This document shows, one piece after another, positions 13,652 through 22,828 of a DNA stretch of 64,000 nt. Numbering within the stretch: the stretch's first letter is position 1; each line of letters begins with the position of its first letter. The notes beneath the pieces were generated by a model. It had not been told where the DNA came from. It saw nothing but the letters and a program-made list of their open reading frames with translations, and ran no database searches. Source of the stretch: Streptomyces sp. SID12488 (GTDB lineage Bacteria > Actinomycetota > Actinomycetes > Streptomycetales > Streptomycetaceae). Both the position numbers and the translations under genes were made by a program. The stretch is taken from the NCBI RefSeq assembly GCF_010548275.1, contig NZ_JAAGLT010000027.1, forward strand, positions 1 to 64,000, written 5' to 3'.

Positions 13652-16540
13652 TCAGCCGAGTCCCACTGCCGCCTCGTCCCCCTCCAGCCCCTCCGCCAGC
13701 CCTTCCGCCAGCACCTCCGCCAGATGCCGCCCCCGCACCCCGCCCAGTTGCTGGAGCTGCGTCCGGCACGAGAACCCGTCCGCCAGCACCACCGTCCCCT
13801 CGCCCGCCTCCCTTACCGCCGGCAGCAGCCGCTCCTCCGCGCAGGCCACCGACACCTCGAAATGGCCCTTCTCGAAGCCGAAGTTGCCGGCCAGACCGCA
13901 GCAGCCACCCGCCAGTTCACCCGTCAGGCCGACGGACTCCCGCAACCGCCTGTCCGCCGCGTCGCCCAGTACCGCGTGCTGGTGGCAGTGGGTCTGGCCG
14001 GTCGCCGGGCGGTCCACGCGGGGCGGGGTCCAGTCGGGGGCGTGGTGTTCCAGGGTCTCCGCGAAGGTGAGGACCGCGTCCGCGAGGCGCCGCGCGCGTG
14101 GGTCGTCGTGCAGCAGCTCCGGGAGGTCGGCGCGGAGGGCTGCCGCGCAGCTCGGTTCGAGGACCACCACCGGGGTGCCCGCGTCCAGCACCGGTTCCAT
14201 GGCGTCGAGCGTGCGGCGCAACACCGCTCGGGCCCGGTCCAGTTGGCCGGTCGAGACATACGTCAGGCCGCAGCAGACCTGGGCGCGGGCGCGGATGCGG
14301 GTCCGTACGGTCGGCGGCAACGTCACCTCCAGGCCCGCCGCCTCCAGTACGCGCACGGCCGCCCGTCCCACCGACGGCGTCAAGTGCTCCGTGAAGGTGT
14401 CGGGCCAGAGGACGACCGGCGGACGCCCCCCGTTGGCAGGCGCAGTCGCAGGCGCAGCCGATGCCCGCCTCCCCCACCACCGGCTGAACGTCTCCCTCGC
14501 CAGCGCCGGGATCTCCCGCTCGGGCGCGATTCCGCCCAGCCGTTTCACCAGTGCCGCCAACGCACGTACCGAGGCAAGGGAGTTGAGCACGCGCGCCGTG
14601 CGTGTGCGGGCGACGGCCCCCAGCCACACCGGCAACCGTCCCATCGCGTAGTGCGCCGCCGGGCGCAGTCGGCCGGCCCAGTGGTGGTGGAGGAACTCCG
14701 CCTTGTACGTGGCCATGTCGACCTCGACCGGGCAGTCCGAGCGGCAGCCCTTGCAGGACAGGCACAGGTCCAGCGCGTCGCGGACCTCCGTCGAGTGCCA
14801 GCCGTCGGTGATCACCTCGCCCGCGAGCATCTCGTGCAGCAGCCGGGCCCGCCCGCGCGTGGAGTGCGCCTCCTCGCCCGTCACCCGGAAGGACGGGCAC
14901 ATCACGTCCGAGCCCCCGGAACCCCCCTTGCCGGCCGCCGGCGTGCGGCACTTGGCCACGCCCACGCATCTGCTCACCGCCGCCCCGAAGTTCCCGGCGT
15001 CCGCCGGGTAGCCGAAGGCCACGTCCACCGGCTCGCGGGGCAGGACCGCGAAGCGGAGGTTCTCGTCCAGCCGGGCGGGGCGGACCAGCATGCCGGGGTT
15101 CAGGAGGTCGTCCGGGTCCCAGAGGGCCTTCACGCGCTCGAAGAGGGCGATCACCTCGGGGCCGTACATCTTCGGGAGGAGTTCCGCGCGGGCCTGGCCG
15201 TCGCCGTGTTCGCCCGAGAGCGAGCCACCGTGGGACACCACCAGCTCCGCCAAGTCCTCCGAGAAGCTGCGGAAGCGGGCCACGCCCGGTGCCGTCAGCA
15301 GGTCGAAGTCGATGCGTACGTGGATGCAGCCGTCGCCGAAGTGGCCGTACGGCGTGCCGCGCAGCCCGTGGTCGCGCAACAGTCCCCTGAAGTCCCGCAG
15401 GTATGCGCCCAGTCGGAGCGGCGGTACCGCGCAGTCCTCCCAGCCGGGCCAGGCCTCCGTGCCGTCGGGCATCCTCGTCGCCGTGCCGCTCGCGTCCTCC
15501 CGGATGCGCCACAGGGCGCGTCGACCGGCCGGGTCGGACACCACGAGGGCGTTCGTGACGTCCGCCGCCCGCACGATCGCGTCCGCACGCGCGCGTGCCT
15601 CCGCCGGGCTCGCGCCGCCCGTCTCCACGAACAGCCAGGCGCCGCCCCGGGGTAGGTCCGTGGTGGTGCGGACCAGGTCGGCGGCCATGCCCTCGACCGT
15701 CAGCGGACCGTACGGCAACAGGCCCGCCGCCGCCTCCGCCGCCGCGCTCTCGTCCGCGTACGCCAGCACGGCCAGCGCACGCGCGCGTGGGGCCTCGACC
15801 AGACGGACGACCGCCTCCGTGACGATCCCCAGGGTGCCTTCCGAGCCGCAGAAGGAGCGGGCGACGTCCGCGCCCTTCTCCGGCAGCAGTGCGTCCAGCG
15901 CGTACCCCGAGATACGGCGCGGGAGGTCCGGGAAGCCGGTGCGCAGACGGGCCAGGTCAGCCTCCGCAAGCTGTCGCAGGCCGTCCGGGGCGCCCGCCCA
16001 GTCCCGGCCCAGGCGGAGCCGGTCGCCGCGCGCGCGGATCACCGTCAGCTCGCGCACACTGTCCGCGGTCGTGCCCCAGGCGACGGAGTGCGCCCCGCAG
16101 GAGTTGTTGCCGATCATGCCGCCGAGCGTGCAGCGGCCGTGCGTCGACGGATCGGGGCCGAAAAGCAGGCCGTGCGGGGCCGCGGCCTCCTGAAGACGGT
16201 CGAGAACGAGCCCTGGCTGAACAACAGCCGTCTGTTCCTCGTGGTTCAGGGTGAGGAGGTGGTTCATATGCCGCGTGAAGTCCAGAACAACCCCGGTGCC
16301 CGTCGCCTGGCCCGCGATCGACGTGCCCCCGCCGCGCGCCACGACCGGGACACCGTGCGCCCCGCAGACGGCGAGGACCGCCGCCACGTCGTCCGCGTCG
16401 CGCGGGGCGACCACACCCAGCGGGACGCGCCGGTAGTTCGACGCGTCCATGGTGGTCAGCGCCCGGGACGTGGCGTCGAAACCGACCTCGCCCCGGACGG
16501 CCCCCCGCAGTTCCGCCTCCAGCGGCCGAAGATCCGTCAT
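13652..16540 (-). CDS. FAD-linked and Fe-S D-lactate/glycolate-type dehydrogenase
   Basis: A 962-aa fusion. An N-terminal FAD_binding_4 (PCMH) domain (VPVVARGGGTSIAGQATGTG) is followed by an FAD-oxidase C domain (FGDGCIHVRIDFDL, SGEHGDGQARAELL), then a ferredoxin-like region with two Cys clusters (CVGVAKC near 521; CLSCKGCRSDCP near 592-603), then CCG-type Cys domains. This is the layout of FAD/Fe-S D-lactate or D-2-hydroxyacid dehydrogenases that feed electrons to the membrane chain. The exact substrate is not determinable. The ATG at 16540 is preferred to one five codons upstream because it begins MTDLRPLEAEL as in relatives. The gene stands alone, divergent from the conservon. Confidence 0.87.
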   Translation of the reverse strand: MTDLRPLEAELRGAVRGEVGFDATSRALTTMDASNYRRVPLGVVAPRDADDVAAVLAVCGAHGVPVVARGGGTSIAGQATGTGVVLDFTRHMNHLLTLNHEEQTAVVQPGLVLDRLQEAAAPHGLLFGPDPSTHGRCTLGGMIGNNSCGAHSVAWGTTADSVRELTVIRARGDRLRLGRDWAGAPDGLRQLAEADLARLRTGFPDLPRRISGYALDALLPEKGADVARSFCGSEGTLGIVTEAVVRLVEAPRARALAVLAYADESAAAEAAAGLLPYGPLTVEGMAADLVRTTTDLPRGGAWLFVETGGASPAEARARADAIVRAADVTNALVVSDPAGRRALWRIREDASGTATRMPDGTEAWPGWEDCAVPPLRLGAYLRDFRGLLRDHGLRGTPYGHFGDGCIHVRIDFDLLTAPGVARFRSFSEDLAELVVSHGGSLSGEHGDGQARAELLPKMYGPEVIALFERVKALWDPDDLLNPGMLVRPARLDENLRFAVLPREPVDVAFGYPADAGNFGAAVSRCVGVAKCRTPAAGKGGSGGSDVMCPSFRVTGEEAHSTRGRARLLHEMLAGEVITDGWHSTEVRDALDLCLSCKGCRSDCPVEVDMATYKAEFLHHHWAGRLRPAAHYAMGRLPVWLGAVARTRTARVLNSLASVRALAALVKRLGGIAPEREIPALARETFSRWWGRRASAAPATAPANGGRPPVVLWPDTFTEHLTPSVGRAAVRVLEAAGLEVTLPPTVRTRIRARAQVCCGLTYVSTGQLDRARAVLRRTLDAMEPVLDAGTPVVVLEPSCAAALRADLPELLHDDPRARRLADAVLTFAETLEHHAPDWTPPRVDRPATGQTHCHQHAVLGDAADRRLRESVGLTGELAGGCCGLAGNFGFEKGHFEVSVACAEERLLPAVREAGEGTVVLADGFSCRTQLQQLGGVRGRHLAEVLAEGLAEGLEGDEAAVGLG

Positions 16541-16641
16541 GCCCCCAGCATGCATCCCGCCACTGACAGTGACCGTCGGGGCGGCTCGGCAAACGTGGCC
16601 GGTTTGTGGGGACCGAGCCGAAACACCGCCAATTTGATCAC

Positions 16642-16658
16642 TAACTCCCCTATAGTTA
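16642..16658. promoter_or_regulatory. Inverted repeat and A/T-rich promoter patch ahead of the conservon
   Basis: TAACT-7 nt-AGTTA lies in an A/T-rich patch with the hexamer TATAGT, in the 268-bp gap between the dehydrogenase and cvnA. It is a likely promoter/operator region for one or both divergent genes. No regulator can be named. Confidence 0.4.
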
Positions 16659-16808
16659 CGTCGAGTTGAGCACCATTAGTCACATCTCGCTCACAAACCG
16701 ATTGCACAGGCACCGCGCAGGGCCCCGTGGGCCAGGCGGCAACAGCACCGAAGACCCAGCCGAGGAACCGCCCCAGGAACGACCGAGGAACCGACCGAGG
16801 ACCCCTTC

Positions 16809-18815
16809 ATGACCGCGCCCCGCCAGCCCGGCGAACGCCTCGCCTACCGTGCCCTCCTGCCCGCCCCGCTGCTCACCGCCGTACTCGCCGCCGCCGCGGT
16901 GGCCGGCGGGGTCGCCCGGGCGCCGGACGAGGCGCGCGTCCCGCTCACCCTGGGCGGGGCGGTCGCCGCGCTGCTGCTGTGCGTGGCCGTCACCGTGGCC
17001 GTCCACGGCGTCAGGTCCGCCCGTCTGTCGGGCCGGCGGCTCGCGACCGTCACCGACGACGCCGGCCGACTGCTGCACGACCGGGCTCTCCTCACCGAGG
17101 AGCTGAACCAGATACGGGCCGGAACGGCCGCCGATCTCGACCGGGAACGCGCGCGCGTGTCCGCCGATCTCGCCCGCGAGCGCTCCCGACTCAACGATGC
17201 CTCCGTCCAGGAGTTCAGCCGCCTCCAGCAGGAGAAGGCCTACGAGATCACCCAGCTCACCGAGGACAACGCCCGTCTGACCGAAGAGCTGCGCCGGGCC
17301 AGGCAGGAGCGGGCGGCGGCCCTCGCGGCCACCGCCAACGTGGCCGGCCGGATGCAGGCGCTGGCCACCAGCACCCTGGCCGACCTGCGTGCCATGGAGG
17401 ACCGGCACACGGACGAGGACGTCGTCGCCGACCTCCTCCACCTCGACCACCGCACCGCCCAGGCGGGCCGCCTCGCCGACTCGATCGCCGTCCTCTCGGG
17501 CGCCCGTTCGGGCCGGCGCTGGGCCCGCCCGATCGTCATGGAGTCGATCCTGCGCGGCGCCATGGGCCGCATCGGCGGGTACCAACGCGTGCGCGTGCAC
17601 TCCGCCAGCGCCGCCGCCGTCGCCGGACACGCCGCCGAGGGTGTCATGCACGCGCTGGCCGAACTCCTCGACAACGCCGCGAACTTCTCGCCGCCGACCG
17701 CCGAGGTCCACGTGTACGTCGAGGAGGTCCCCGCCGGGGTCATCGTCTCCGTGGAGGACAGCGGCCTGGTCATGAGCGACGTGCAGCTGCACCGCGCCGA
17801 ACGGGCCGTCTCCGGGGACGACGGAAAGAGCGACGTCAAGGGCAACGACGCCAAGGGCAACGGGAGGAACTCCGAAGGCGTGGGGCTCGGCGGCCTCACC
17901 GGCACCCGCCTCGGCCTCACCGTCGTCGGACGGCTCGCCCGCAAGTACGGCCTCAAGGTCTCCTTCCGCCCCTCGGCACGCGGCGGCACCGGCGTCCTGG
18001 TGCTCATCCCGCAGGACATCCTGGCCGGGAGCACGGTGACGGCGGAGCCGCTGCCCATGCCGATACCGCCACCTCCGGCACAGCCCGTGCCGGAGGCCCC
18101 CGCGGCCCCGGCGCCCACACCCGGCGAACCCTGGGAAGCCCCGTCCTGGGAACAGGACCAGGAACAGGAACAGCACCCGCAGGTGTCGTACGCACAAAAG
18201 GGCCACGTGGAATGGCCGTACCCGGAGGAGCCGTACGCGGACACGCCCTCCGCGCAGGAGCAGCAGTACGCGGAGCAACCGTACGTAGACCAGTCCTACG
18301 CGGAGCAGTCGTACCCGGAGCAGTCGTACCCGGAGCAGTCGTACCCGGAGCAGTCGTACTCAGCAGCCCGCGCCGCCATCGGTGACCTGGACCCGGACCC
18401 CGTACCGACCCACGAGTCCCCCGGCCACGCGCCGGAGCCCCCGGAGAGCCACACCTCGGAGGTGCCCCCCGGCGAGCTGCCGCAGCGGCGCCGGGGCCGT
18501 ACGCTCGCCGAGGCCGAGCGCGCCCGAGGAGGCGCGGGGGCCGACGAGTCGAGGTTCTCGATCCCCCTCGCGCCGCCCGACCCCGACGACACACGCGAGC
18601 GTGTGGCCCGTTTCGGGACCTTCCGGCAGGCCGTGCGCGGCACCGTGCCCGATCAGGCGGCCCTCCAGGGCAGCGCCGGCCCGGAGCCGGCACCCGCCCC
18701 CGCACCCTCCGCCGTCCCCGCGCAGGCCCCCGTACCCGCGGCGGAAGCCGCCGCCTCACCGCCCGCCACCTCACCCCCCACCACCTCCCACCCGGAAGGC
18801 GACCCCACCCCATGA
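16809..18815 (+). CDS. cvnA: Conservon CvnA: membrane histidine-kinase-like ATPase
   Basis: This 668-aa protein opens the conservon. Two N-terminal membrane helices (about residues 15-37 and 50-70) are followed by a coiled coil (ADLDRERARVSADLARERSR), a DHp-like segment (LHLDHRTAQAGRLADSIAVL), and a GHKL ATPase with an N box (ALAELLDNAANFSPP) and a G box (GVGLGGLTGTRLGLTVVGRL). A low-complexity C-terminal third of about 230 residues contains four tandem YPEQS-like repeats. Conservon CvnA proteins act as sensors that form a membrane complex with CvnB, CvnC and CvnD. An insert rich in Lys, Asp and Gly between the N and G boxes (DDGKSDVKGNDAKGNGRN) replaces the usual lid. The stop overlaps cvnB by 4 bp. 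Confidence 0.9.
   Translation: MTAPRQPGERLAYRALLPAPLLTAVLAAAAVAGGVARAPDEARVPLTLGGAVAALLLCVAVTVAVHGVRSARLSGRRLATVTDDAGRLLHDRALLTEELNQIRAGTAADLDRERARVSADLARERSRLNDASVQEFSRLQQEKAYEITQLTEDNARLTEELRRARQERAAALAATANVAGRMQALATSTLADLRAMEDRHTDEDVVADLLHLDHRTAQAGRLADSIAVLSGARSGRRWARPIVMESILRGAMGRIGGYQRVRVHSASAAAVAGHAAEGVMHALAELLDNAANFSPPTAEVHVYVEEVPAGVIVSVEDSGLVMSDVQLHRAERAVSGDDGKSDVKGNDAKGNGRNSEGVGLGGLTGTRLGLTVVGRLARKYGLKVSFRPSARGGTGVLVLIPQDILAGSTVTAEPLPMPIPPPPAQPVPEAPAAPAPTPGEPWEAPSWEQDQEQEQHPQVSYAQKGHVEWPYPEEPYADTPSAQEQQYAEQPYVDQSYAEQSYPEQSYPEQSYPEQSYSAARAAIGDLDPDPVPTHESPGHAPEPPESHTSEVPPGELPQRRRGRTLAEAERARGGAGADESRFSIPLAPPDPDDTRERVARFGTFRQAVRGTVPDQAALQGSAGPEPAPAPAPSAVPAQAPVPAAEAAASPPATSPPTTSHPEGDPTP
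18297..18356 (+). repeat. 15-bp coding tandem repeat in cvnA
   Basis: Four direct copies of a 15-bp unit (tacccggagcagtcg, the first copy with one mismatch) encode YAEQS then YPEQS three times. Being a multiple of three, copy-number change would alter the length of the disordered tail without breaking the frame. Confidence 0.85.
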
Positions 18816-19267
18816 CCGGCATTGGCCTCGGCCCCGGACCGACGACCGCCGACGACAAGCTGACCTGGCTCATCGAGGGCCTGCTCGAGCGCACCCCGGG
18901 AGCACGGCACGCGCTCGTGCTCTCCCGGGACGGCCTGAAGCTGTGCCGTACGCCGGAGCTGTCCGTCGACCAGGCGGACCAGCTCGCCGCGATCGCCGCC
19001 GGCATCCAGTCGCTGTCGCACGGCGCGTCCGTGGAGTTCGGGGACGGCAGCGGAGGGGTGCGTACCGCGATGACCGAGTTCTACGGCGGGGTGCTGTTCA
19101 TCGTCGAGGCCGGCCAGGGCGCGCACCTCGCCGTCGTCACCGCCGAGGACGCGGACACCGGGCTCGTCGGCCACAACATGAGCGAACTCGTCGAGCAGCT
19201 CGGGGAGTACCTGCGCGCCCAGCCCCGAACCGTCCAACCGCGAACAGTCCAGCCCCGTACGGCATGA
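18812..19267 (+). CDS. cvnB: Conservon CvnB: roadblock/LC7-domain protein
   Basis: A 151-aa protein with a Roadblock/LC7 domain at about residues 10-125 (LTWLIEGLLERTPGARHALV, MTEFYGGVLFIVEAGQGAHL, AVVTAEDADTGLVGHNMSEL). In conservons it is the MglB-like partner that, with CvnA, CvnC and the GTPase CvnD, forms a complex resembling eukaryotic G-protein signalling. It starts inside the cvnA stop (ATGA) and its own TGA overlaps the cvnC ATG, so translation is coupled throughout. The C terminus carries a short repeat (RTVQPRTVQPRT) lying outside the domain. Confidence 0.9.
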   Translation: MTGIGLGPGPTTADDKLTWLIEGLLERTPGARHALVLSRDGLKLCRTPELSVDQADQLAAIAAGIQSLSHGASVEFGDGSGGVRTAMTEFYGGVLFIVEAGQGAHLAVVTAEDADTGLVGHNMSELVEQLGEYLRAQPRTVQPRTVQPRTA

Positions 19268-19659
19268 ATGGACCGGGGGGACAGTCGGGGGCACGACCGG
19301 CGGGACAACCGGGGAACCGTCCGGGAAGGGACGATTCCCCGGACCGGCTCTACACCCTCACCGGAGGACGCAGCCGCACCGCGCCCGACAACCCGTTCGA
19401 CCTGGTGACGCTGGTCGTCGCCGAGTGCGATCCGGCGCCGGGGATGCAGTCCGAGCACGCGGCGATCCTGCGGCTCGCGGAGCGTCCCACGGCGGTGGTG
19501 GAGGTCGCCGCCGTGCTGCGCCTGCCGGTGGGCATCACCAAGGTCCTGCTCGCAGACCTCCTCGCCGCGGGCCGCGTCAGCGCCCGCCATCCGCGCCGGA
19601 CCGCCATCACCGACCCCGACATCCTGGAGCAGGTGCTCGTTGGACTCCGTAACCTCTGA
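19264..19659 (+). CDS. cvnC: Conservon CvnC: DUF742 protein
   Basis: A 131-aa DUF742 protein. A Gly/Pro/Arg-rich leader is followed by the winged-helix-like DUF742 core (DRLYTLTGGRSRT, FDLVTLVVAE, EHAAILRLAERPTAVVEVAA, LPVGITKVLLADLLAAGRVS). CvnC is the third component of the conservon complex, and its fold suggests a protein- or DNA-binding role that is not defined. The start overlaps the cvnB stop (ATGA). The C terminus overlaps the cvnD TTG by 20 bp, unusually long for this coupled operon but normal for the CvnC-CvnD junction. Confidence 0.9.
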   Translation: MNGPGGQSGARPAGQPGNRPGRDDSPDRLYTLTGGRSRTAPDNPFDLVTLVVAECDPAPGMQSEHAAILRLAERPTAVVEVAAVLRLPVGITKVLLADLLAAGRVSARHPRRTAITDPDILEQVLVGLRNL

Positions 19660-20317
19660 CCCGGCCGAAGGCGCCGACCCCGAGGCCGACCCACGGCCAC
19701 CCCTGCGCGCCTCCGCCGACAACGGACTGAAGATCGTGGTCGTCGGCGGCTTCGGCGCCGGCAAGACGACGCTCGTCCGTTCGGTCAGCGAGATACGTCC
19801 GCTCAGTACCGAGGAGACGATGACGCGGGCCGGCGAGGCCGTCGACGACGTCAGCGCGGTGCGCGACAAGAAGGCCACGACCGTCGCCTTCGACTTCGGC
19901 CGCATCACGCTCGACGCCCACAACGTGCTGTACCTGTTCGGCGCGCCGGGCCAGGAACGCTTCTGGTTCCTCTGGGACCGGCTGTTCGGCGGCGCGCTGG
20001 GCGCAGTCGTCCTCGTCGACACCCGCCGCCTCGACGACTCCTGGTACGCCATCGACCGCCTCGAACGGCACGGCACACCGTTCGTCGTGGCCCGCAACGA
20101 CTTCGGCGGCCCCGACTTCGCCCCGCAGGCCGTCCGTGACGCGCTCGACCTCGACCCCGACGTGCCCCTCATACACTGCGACGCGCGCGCACGGAGTTCG
20201 AGCAAGCGGGTGCTGATCGCACTCGTGGAACACGCGAAGAGCCGCAACCGGCGTTCACAGCTCTCACATTCGTACGATGCCCAAGTGCCCGCCCCTTACG
20301 AGGAGTTGCCCCGGTGA
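19640..20317 (+). CDS. cvnD: Conservon CvnD: small Ras-like GTPase
   Basis: A 225-aa ATP/GTP-binding protein of the conservon GTPase family. The P-loop is GGFGAGKTT (residues 37-45), the switch II/G3 region is LFGAPGQERFWFLWDRLF, and a G4-like NDF follows VVARNDFGG. The Gln of the G3 motif is preserved (GQERF). It starts with TTG at 19640 inside cvnC and ends overlapping the GTG of cvnE (GTGA). CvnD is the output GTPase whose nucleotide state is thought to be controlled by CvnB. About 30 disordered N-terminal residues precede the G domain. Confidence 0.9.
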   Translation: MDSVTSDPAEGADPEADPRPPLRASADNGLKIVVVGGFGAGKTTLVRSVSEIRPLSTEETMTRAGEAVDDVSAVRDKKATTVAFDFGRITLDAHNVLYLFGAPGQERFWFLWDRLFGGALGAVVLVDTRRLDDSWYAIDRLERHGTPFVVARNDFGGPDFAPQAVRDALDLDPDVPLIHCDARARSSSKRVLIALVEHAKSRNRRSQLSHSYDAQVPAPYEELPR

Positions 20318-21522
20318 CCGCCGCCCATGTCCCCCTCAACGGTTCCCGGCTGCGGACCGAACCCGACCGGCTGTACCGGGAGATGCGGCGCGACCACGGT
20401 CCGGTGGCACCGGTGCTGCTCGACGGGGACGTACCCGCGTGGCTGGTCCTCGGCTACCGCGAACTGCATCAGGTCACCGGCGATTCCGTGCTGTTCAGCC
20501 GGGACTCGGAGTTGTGGAACCAATGGGAGAGGATCCCCGCCGACTGGCCGCACCTGCCGATGATCGGCCGCGGGCAGCCCTCGATCCTCTACACCGTCGG
20601 CGAACGCCACCGCGAGCGCGCCGCGATGATCGGCAACGCGCTGGAGGAGGCCGATCCGGTCGAACTGCGGTCGTACACCGAGAAGTTCGCGGACGAGCTG
20701 ATCGACACGATCTGCGCCCGGGGCGAGGCGGACCTCGTCAAGGAGTACGCGATGCTGCTGCCGGTACGCGTCATGGCCCGCCTCTTCGGGTTCGCCGACG
20801 AGGACGGGCCGACCCTGGTCTCCGCGGCGCTCGCCATGACCGACGGCCTGGAGACCGGCATGGCGGGCCAGCAGCACCTGATCGAGTCGATGGGCCGGCT
20901 GCTGGCCGCCCGCAGGCTGCGGCCCTCGGACGACGTGGTCTCGCGGATGCTCGCGAACCCGTACGGCTTCACGGACGAGGAGGTCGCCCACGACCTGATG
21001 ATCATGATCGCGACGGGGAACGACCCGACCGCCGACTGGATGGGCAACTCGCTGCGCCTGATGCTCACGGACGAGCGGTTCGCGGCCTCCCTCTTCGGTG
21101 GCCGCAGCAGTGTCGCCGAGGCGATGAACGAGGTTCTGTGGGAGGACGCGCCCGTACAGACCATGCCGGGCCGCTGGGCGTCCCGCGACACCCGGCTGGG
21201 CGACCGGCACATCCGTACGGGCGACCTGCTCCTCCTCGGCCTCCAGGCCGCCAACTCCGACCCCCAGGTCCGCACCGACGGCTCCGCCCTCACCGGCGGC
21301 AACAACGCCCACTTCTCCTTCGGACACGGCGAACACCGTTGCCCGTTCCCGGCGCAGGAGGTCGCGGAGGTCATCGCGAGAACAGGCATCGAGGTCGTCC
21401 TGGACCGCCTCCCGGACATCGACCTGGCAGTCCCGGCCGAAACTCTGACCCGCCGGGCGTCCCCGTGGCTACGGGGCCTGACGGAACTCCCGGTCCGCTT
21501 CACACCAACGCTGAGGGGCTAA
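20314..21522 (+). CDS. cvnE: Conservon CvnE: cytochrome P450 lacking the EXXR Arg (CYP157-like)
   Basis: A 402-aa cytochrome P450 closing the conservon. The heme-thiolate loop is present (FSFGHGEHRC, Cys343). The K-helix motif that should be EXXR reads E273-V-L-W276, with Trp for Arg. CYP157 enzymes of Streptomyces conservons are known to depart from EXXR in this way. The I-helix oxygen-activation segment is also altered (A233-T-G-N-D-P-T239). It therefore belongs with the CYP157-type conservon P450s, some of which may not be ordinary monooxygenases. Translation is coupled to cvnD (GTGA overlap). It is followed within 4 bp by a dispersed repeat that can form a hairpin. Confidence 0.88.
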   Translation: MTAAHVPLNGSRLRTEPDRLYREMRRDHGPVAPVLLDGDVPAWLVLGYRELHQVTGDSVLFSRDSELWNQWERIPADWPHLPMIGRGQPSILYTVGERHRERAAMIGNALEEADPVELRSYTEKFADELIDTICARGEADLVKEYAMLLPVRVMARLFGFADEDGPTLVSAALAMTDGLETGMAGQQHLIESMGRLLAARRLRPSDDVVSRMLANPYGFTDEEVAHDLMIMIATGNDPTADWMGNSLRLMLTDERFAASLFGGRSSVAEAMNEVLWEDAPVQTMPGRWASRDTRLGDRHIRTGDLLLLGLQAANSDPQVRTDGSALTGGNNAHFSFGHGEHRCPFPAQEVAEVIARTGIEVVLDRLPDIDLAVPAETLTRRASPWLRGLTELPVRFTPTLRG

Positions 21523-21525
21523 TTT

Positions 21526-21596
21526 CAGCCCGTCCGGCGTTTGAGGACGAGCGCCTTCAGCCCGAAAGGGGGGTCTGGGGGCACAGCCCCCAGAGA
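21526..21596 (+). repeat. Dispersed intergenic repeat with hairpin, copy 1
   Basis: This copy begins CAGCCCGTCCGGCGTTTGAG, continues through GGACGAGCG and an A/G-rich GAAAGGGGGG tract, and ends in a hairpin (CTGGGGGC-ACA-GCCCCCAG, with flanking T and A also pairing, 21574-21594). It follows the cvnE stop directly and may serve as its terminator. Further copies in the same orientation are at 53600-53666 and 61368-61454, with an eroded one near 34707-34731. Confidence 0.85.
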
Positions 21597-21690
21597 CGGG
21601 CGCCCCCAACCCCCCGCCAAACCCGCGGAGCGCGTCTCACCGGACGGACCACGTTTCGTCCACGTTTCCCAAAACGGCTACGCTCCCCCC

Positions 21691-22809
21691 GTGGCTGAGA
21701 TCCAGATTCCCGCTGACATCAAGCCCGCCGACGGACGTTTCGGCGCGGGCCCCTCCAAAGTGCGGACGGAAGCGCTGGACGCGCTGGCCGCCACCGGTAG
21801 CTCCCTCCTCGGTACCTCCCACCGCCAGGCCCCGGTCAAGAACCTGGTCGGCAAGGTGCGCGAGGGCATCTCCTCCCTGCTCCAGCTCCCCGACGGCTAC
21901 GAGGTGATCCTCGGCAACGGCGGCTCCACCGCGTTCTGGGACGTCGCGACGCACGGCCTGATCGAGAACAAGTCGCAGCACCTCACCTTCGGTGAGTTCA
22001 GCTCGAAGTTCGCGAAGGCCGCCAAGCTCGCCCCCTGGCTCGCCGACCCGACCGTCCTCTCCTCGGACCCGGGCACCCACCCGGACCCGGCGGCCGAGGC
22101 GGGCGTGGACGTCTACGCCTTCACCCACAACGAGACGTCCACCGGTGTCGCCGCTCCCATCAAGCGCGTACCGGGTGCCGACGAGGGCTCCCTCGTCCTC
22201 GTGGACGCCACGTCCGGCGCCGGCGGTCTGCCCGTGGACATCACCGAGACCGACGTCTACTACTTCGCCCCGCAGAAGTCCTTCGCGGCGGACGGCGGCC
22301 TCTGGCTCGCCGCGTTCTCCCCGGCCGCGATCGAGCGCGCCGAGCGCATCCACGCGAGCGGACGCCACGTACCGGAGTTCTTCTCGCTCCCCACGGCGAT
22401 CGACAACTCGCGCAAGAACCAGACGTACAACACCCCGGCCCTCTCCACCCTGTTCCTCCTCAACGAGCAGCTGGAGTGGATCAACGGCCAGGGCGGCCTG
22501 GACTGGGCGGTCCGCCGCACCGCCACCTCGGCCCGCACGCTGTACGGCTGGGCCGAGGACGTGAAGTACGCGAACCCGTTCGTCACCGACCCGGCCAAGC
22601 GCTCGGCGGTCATCGGCACGATCGACTTCACGGACGAGGTCGACGCCGCCGCGGTCGCCAAGGTCCTGCGTGCCAACGGCATCGTCGACACCGAGCCCTA
22701 CCGCAAACTCGGCCGCAACCAGCTCCGCGTGGCGATGTTCCCGGCGATCGACCCGACGGACGTCGAGGCCCTGACGAAGTGCATCGACTACGTGATCGAG
22801 AAGCTGTAA
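21691..22809 (+). CDS. serC: Phosphoserine aminotransferase
   Basis: A 372-aa actinobacterial-type SerC, a PLP-dependent enzyme converting 3-phosphohydroxypyruvate and glutamate to phosphoserine (serine, and also pyridoxine, synthesis). Family segments are RFGAGPSKVRTEAL, GSSLLGTSHRQAPVKNLVGK, LGNGGSTAFWD, FTHNETSTGV and VYYFAPQKSFAADGGLW, where Lys of PQKSF is the Schiff-base residue. The GTG at 21691 begins MAEIQIPADIKPADG as in relatives. The longer frame upstream is the dispersed repeat read as protein. It is monocistronic and followed by a strong terminator. Confidence 0.95.
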   Translation: MAEIQIPADIKPADGRFGAGPSKVRTEALDALAATGSSLLGTSHRQAPVKNLVGKVREGISSLLQLPDGYEVILGNGGSTAFWDVATHGLIENKSQHLTFGEFSSKFAKAAKLAPWLADPTVLSSDPGTHPDPAAEAGVDVYAFTHNETSTGVAAPIKRVPGADEGSLVLVDATSGAGGLPVDITETDVYYFAPQKSFAADGGLWLAAFSPAAIERAERIHASGRHVPEFFSLPTAIDNSRKNQTYNTPALSTLFLLNEQLEWINGQGGLDWAVRRTATSARTLYGWAEDVKYANPFVTDPAKRSAVIGTIDFTDEVDAAAVAKVLRANGIVDTEPYRKLGRNQLRVAMFPAIDPTDVEALTKCIDYVIEKL

Positions 22810-22828
22810 CCACGCACAAACTGCGGTT

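Noticed and set aside
13512..13769. A Gly/Ala-rich minus-strand frame overlapping the dehydrogenase 3' end
   Set aside because: It is low complexity from GC-rich antisense sequence and overlaps a certain gene.
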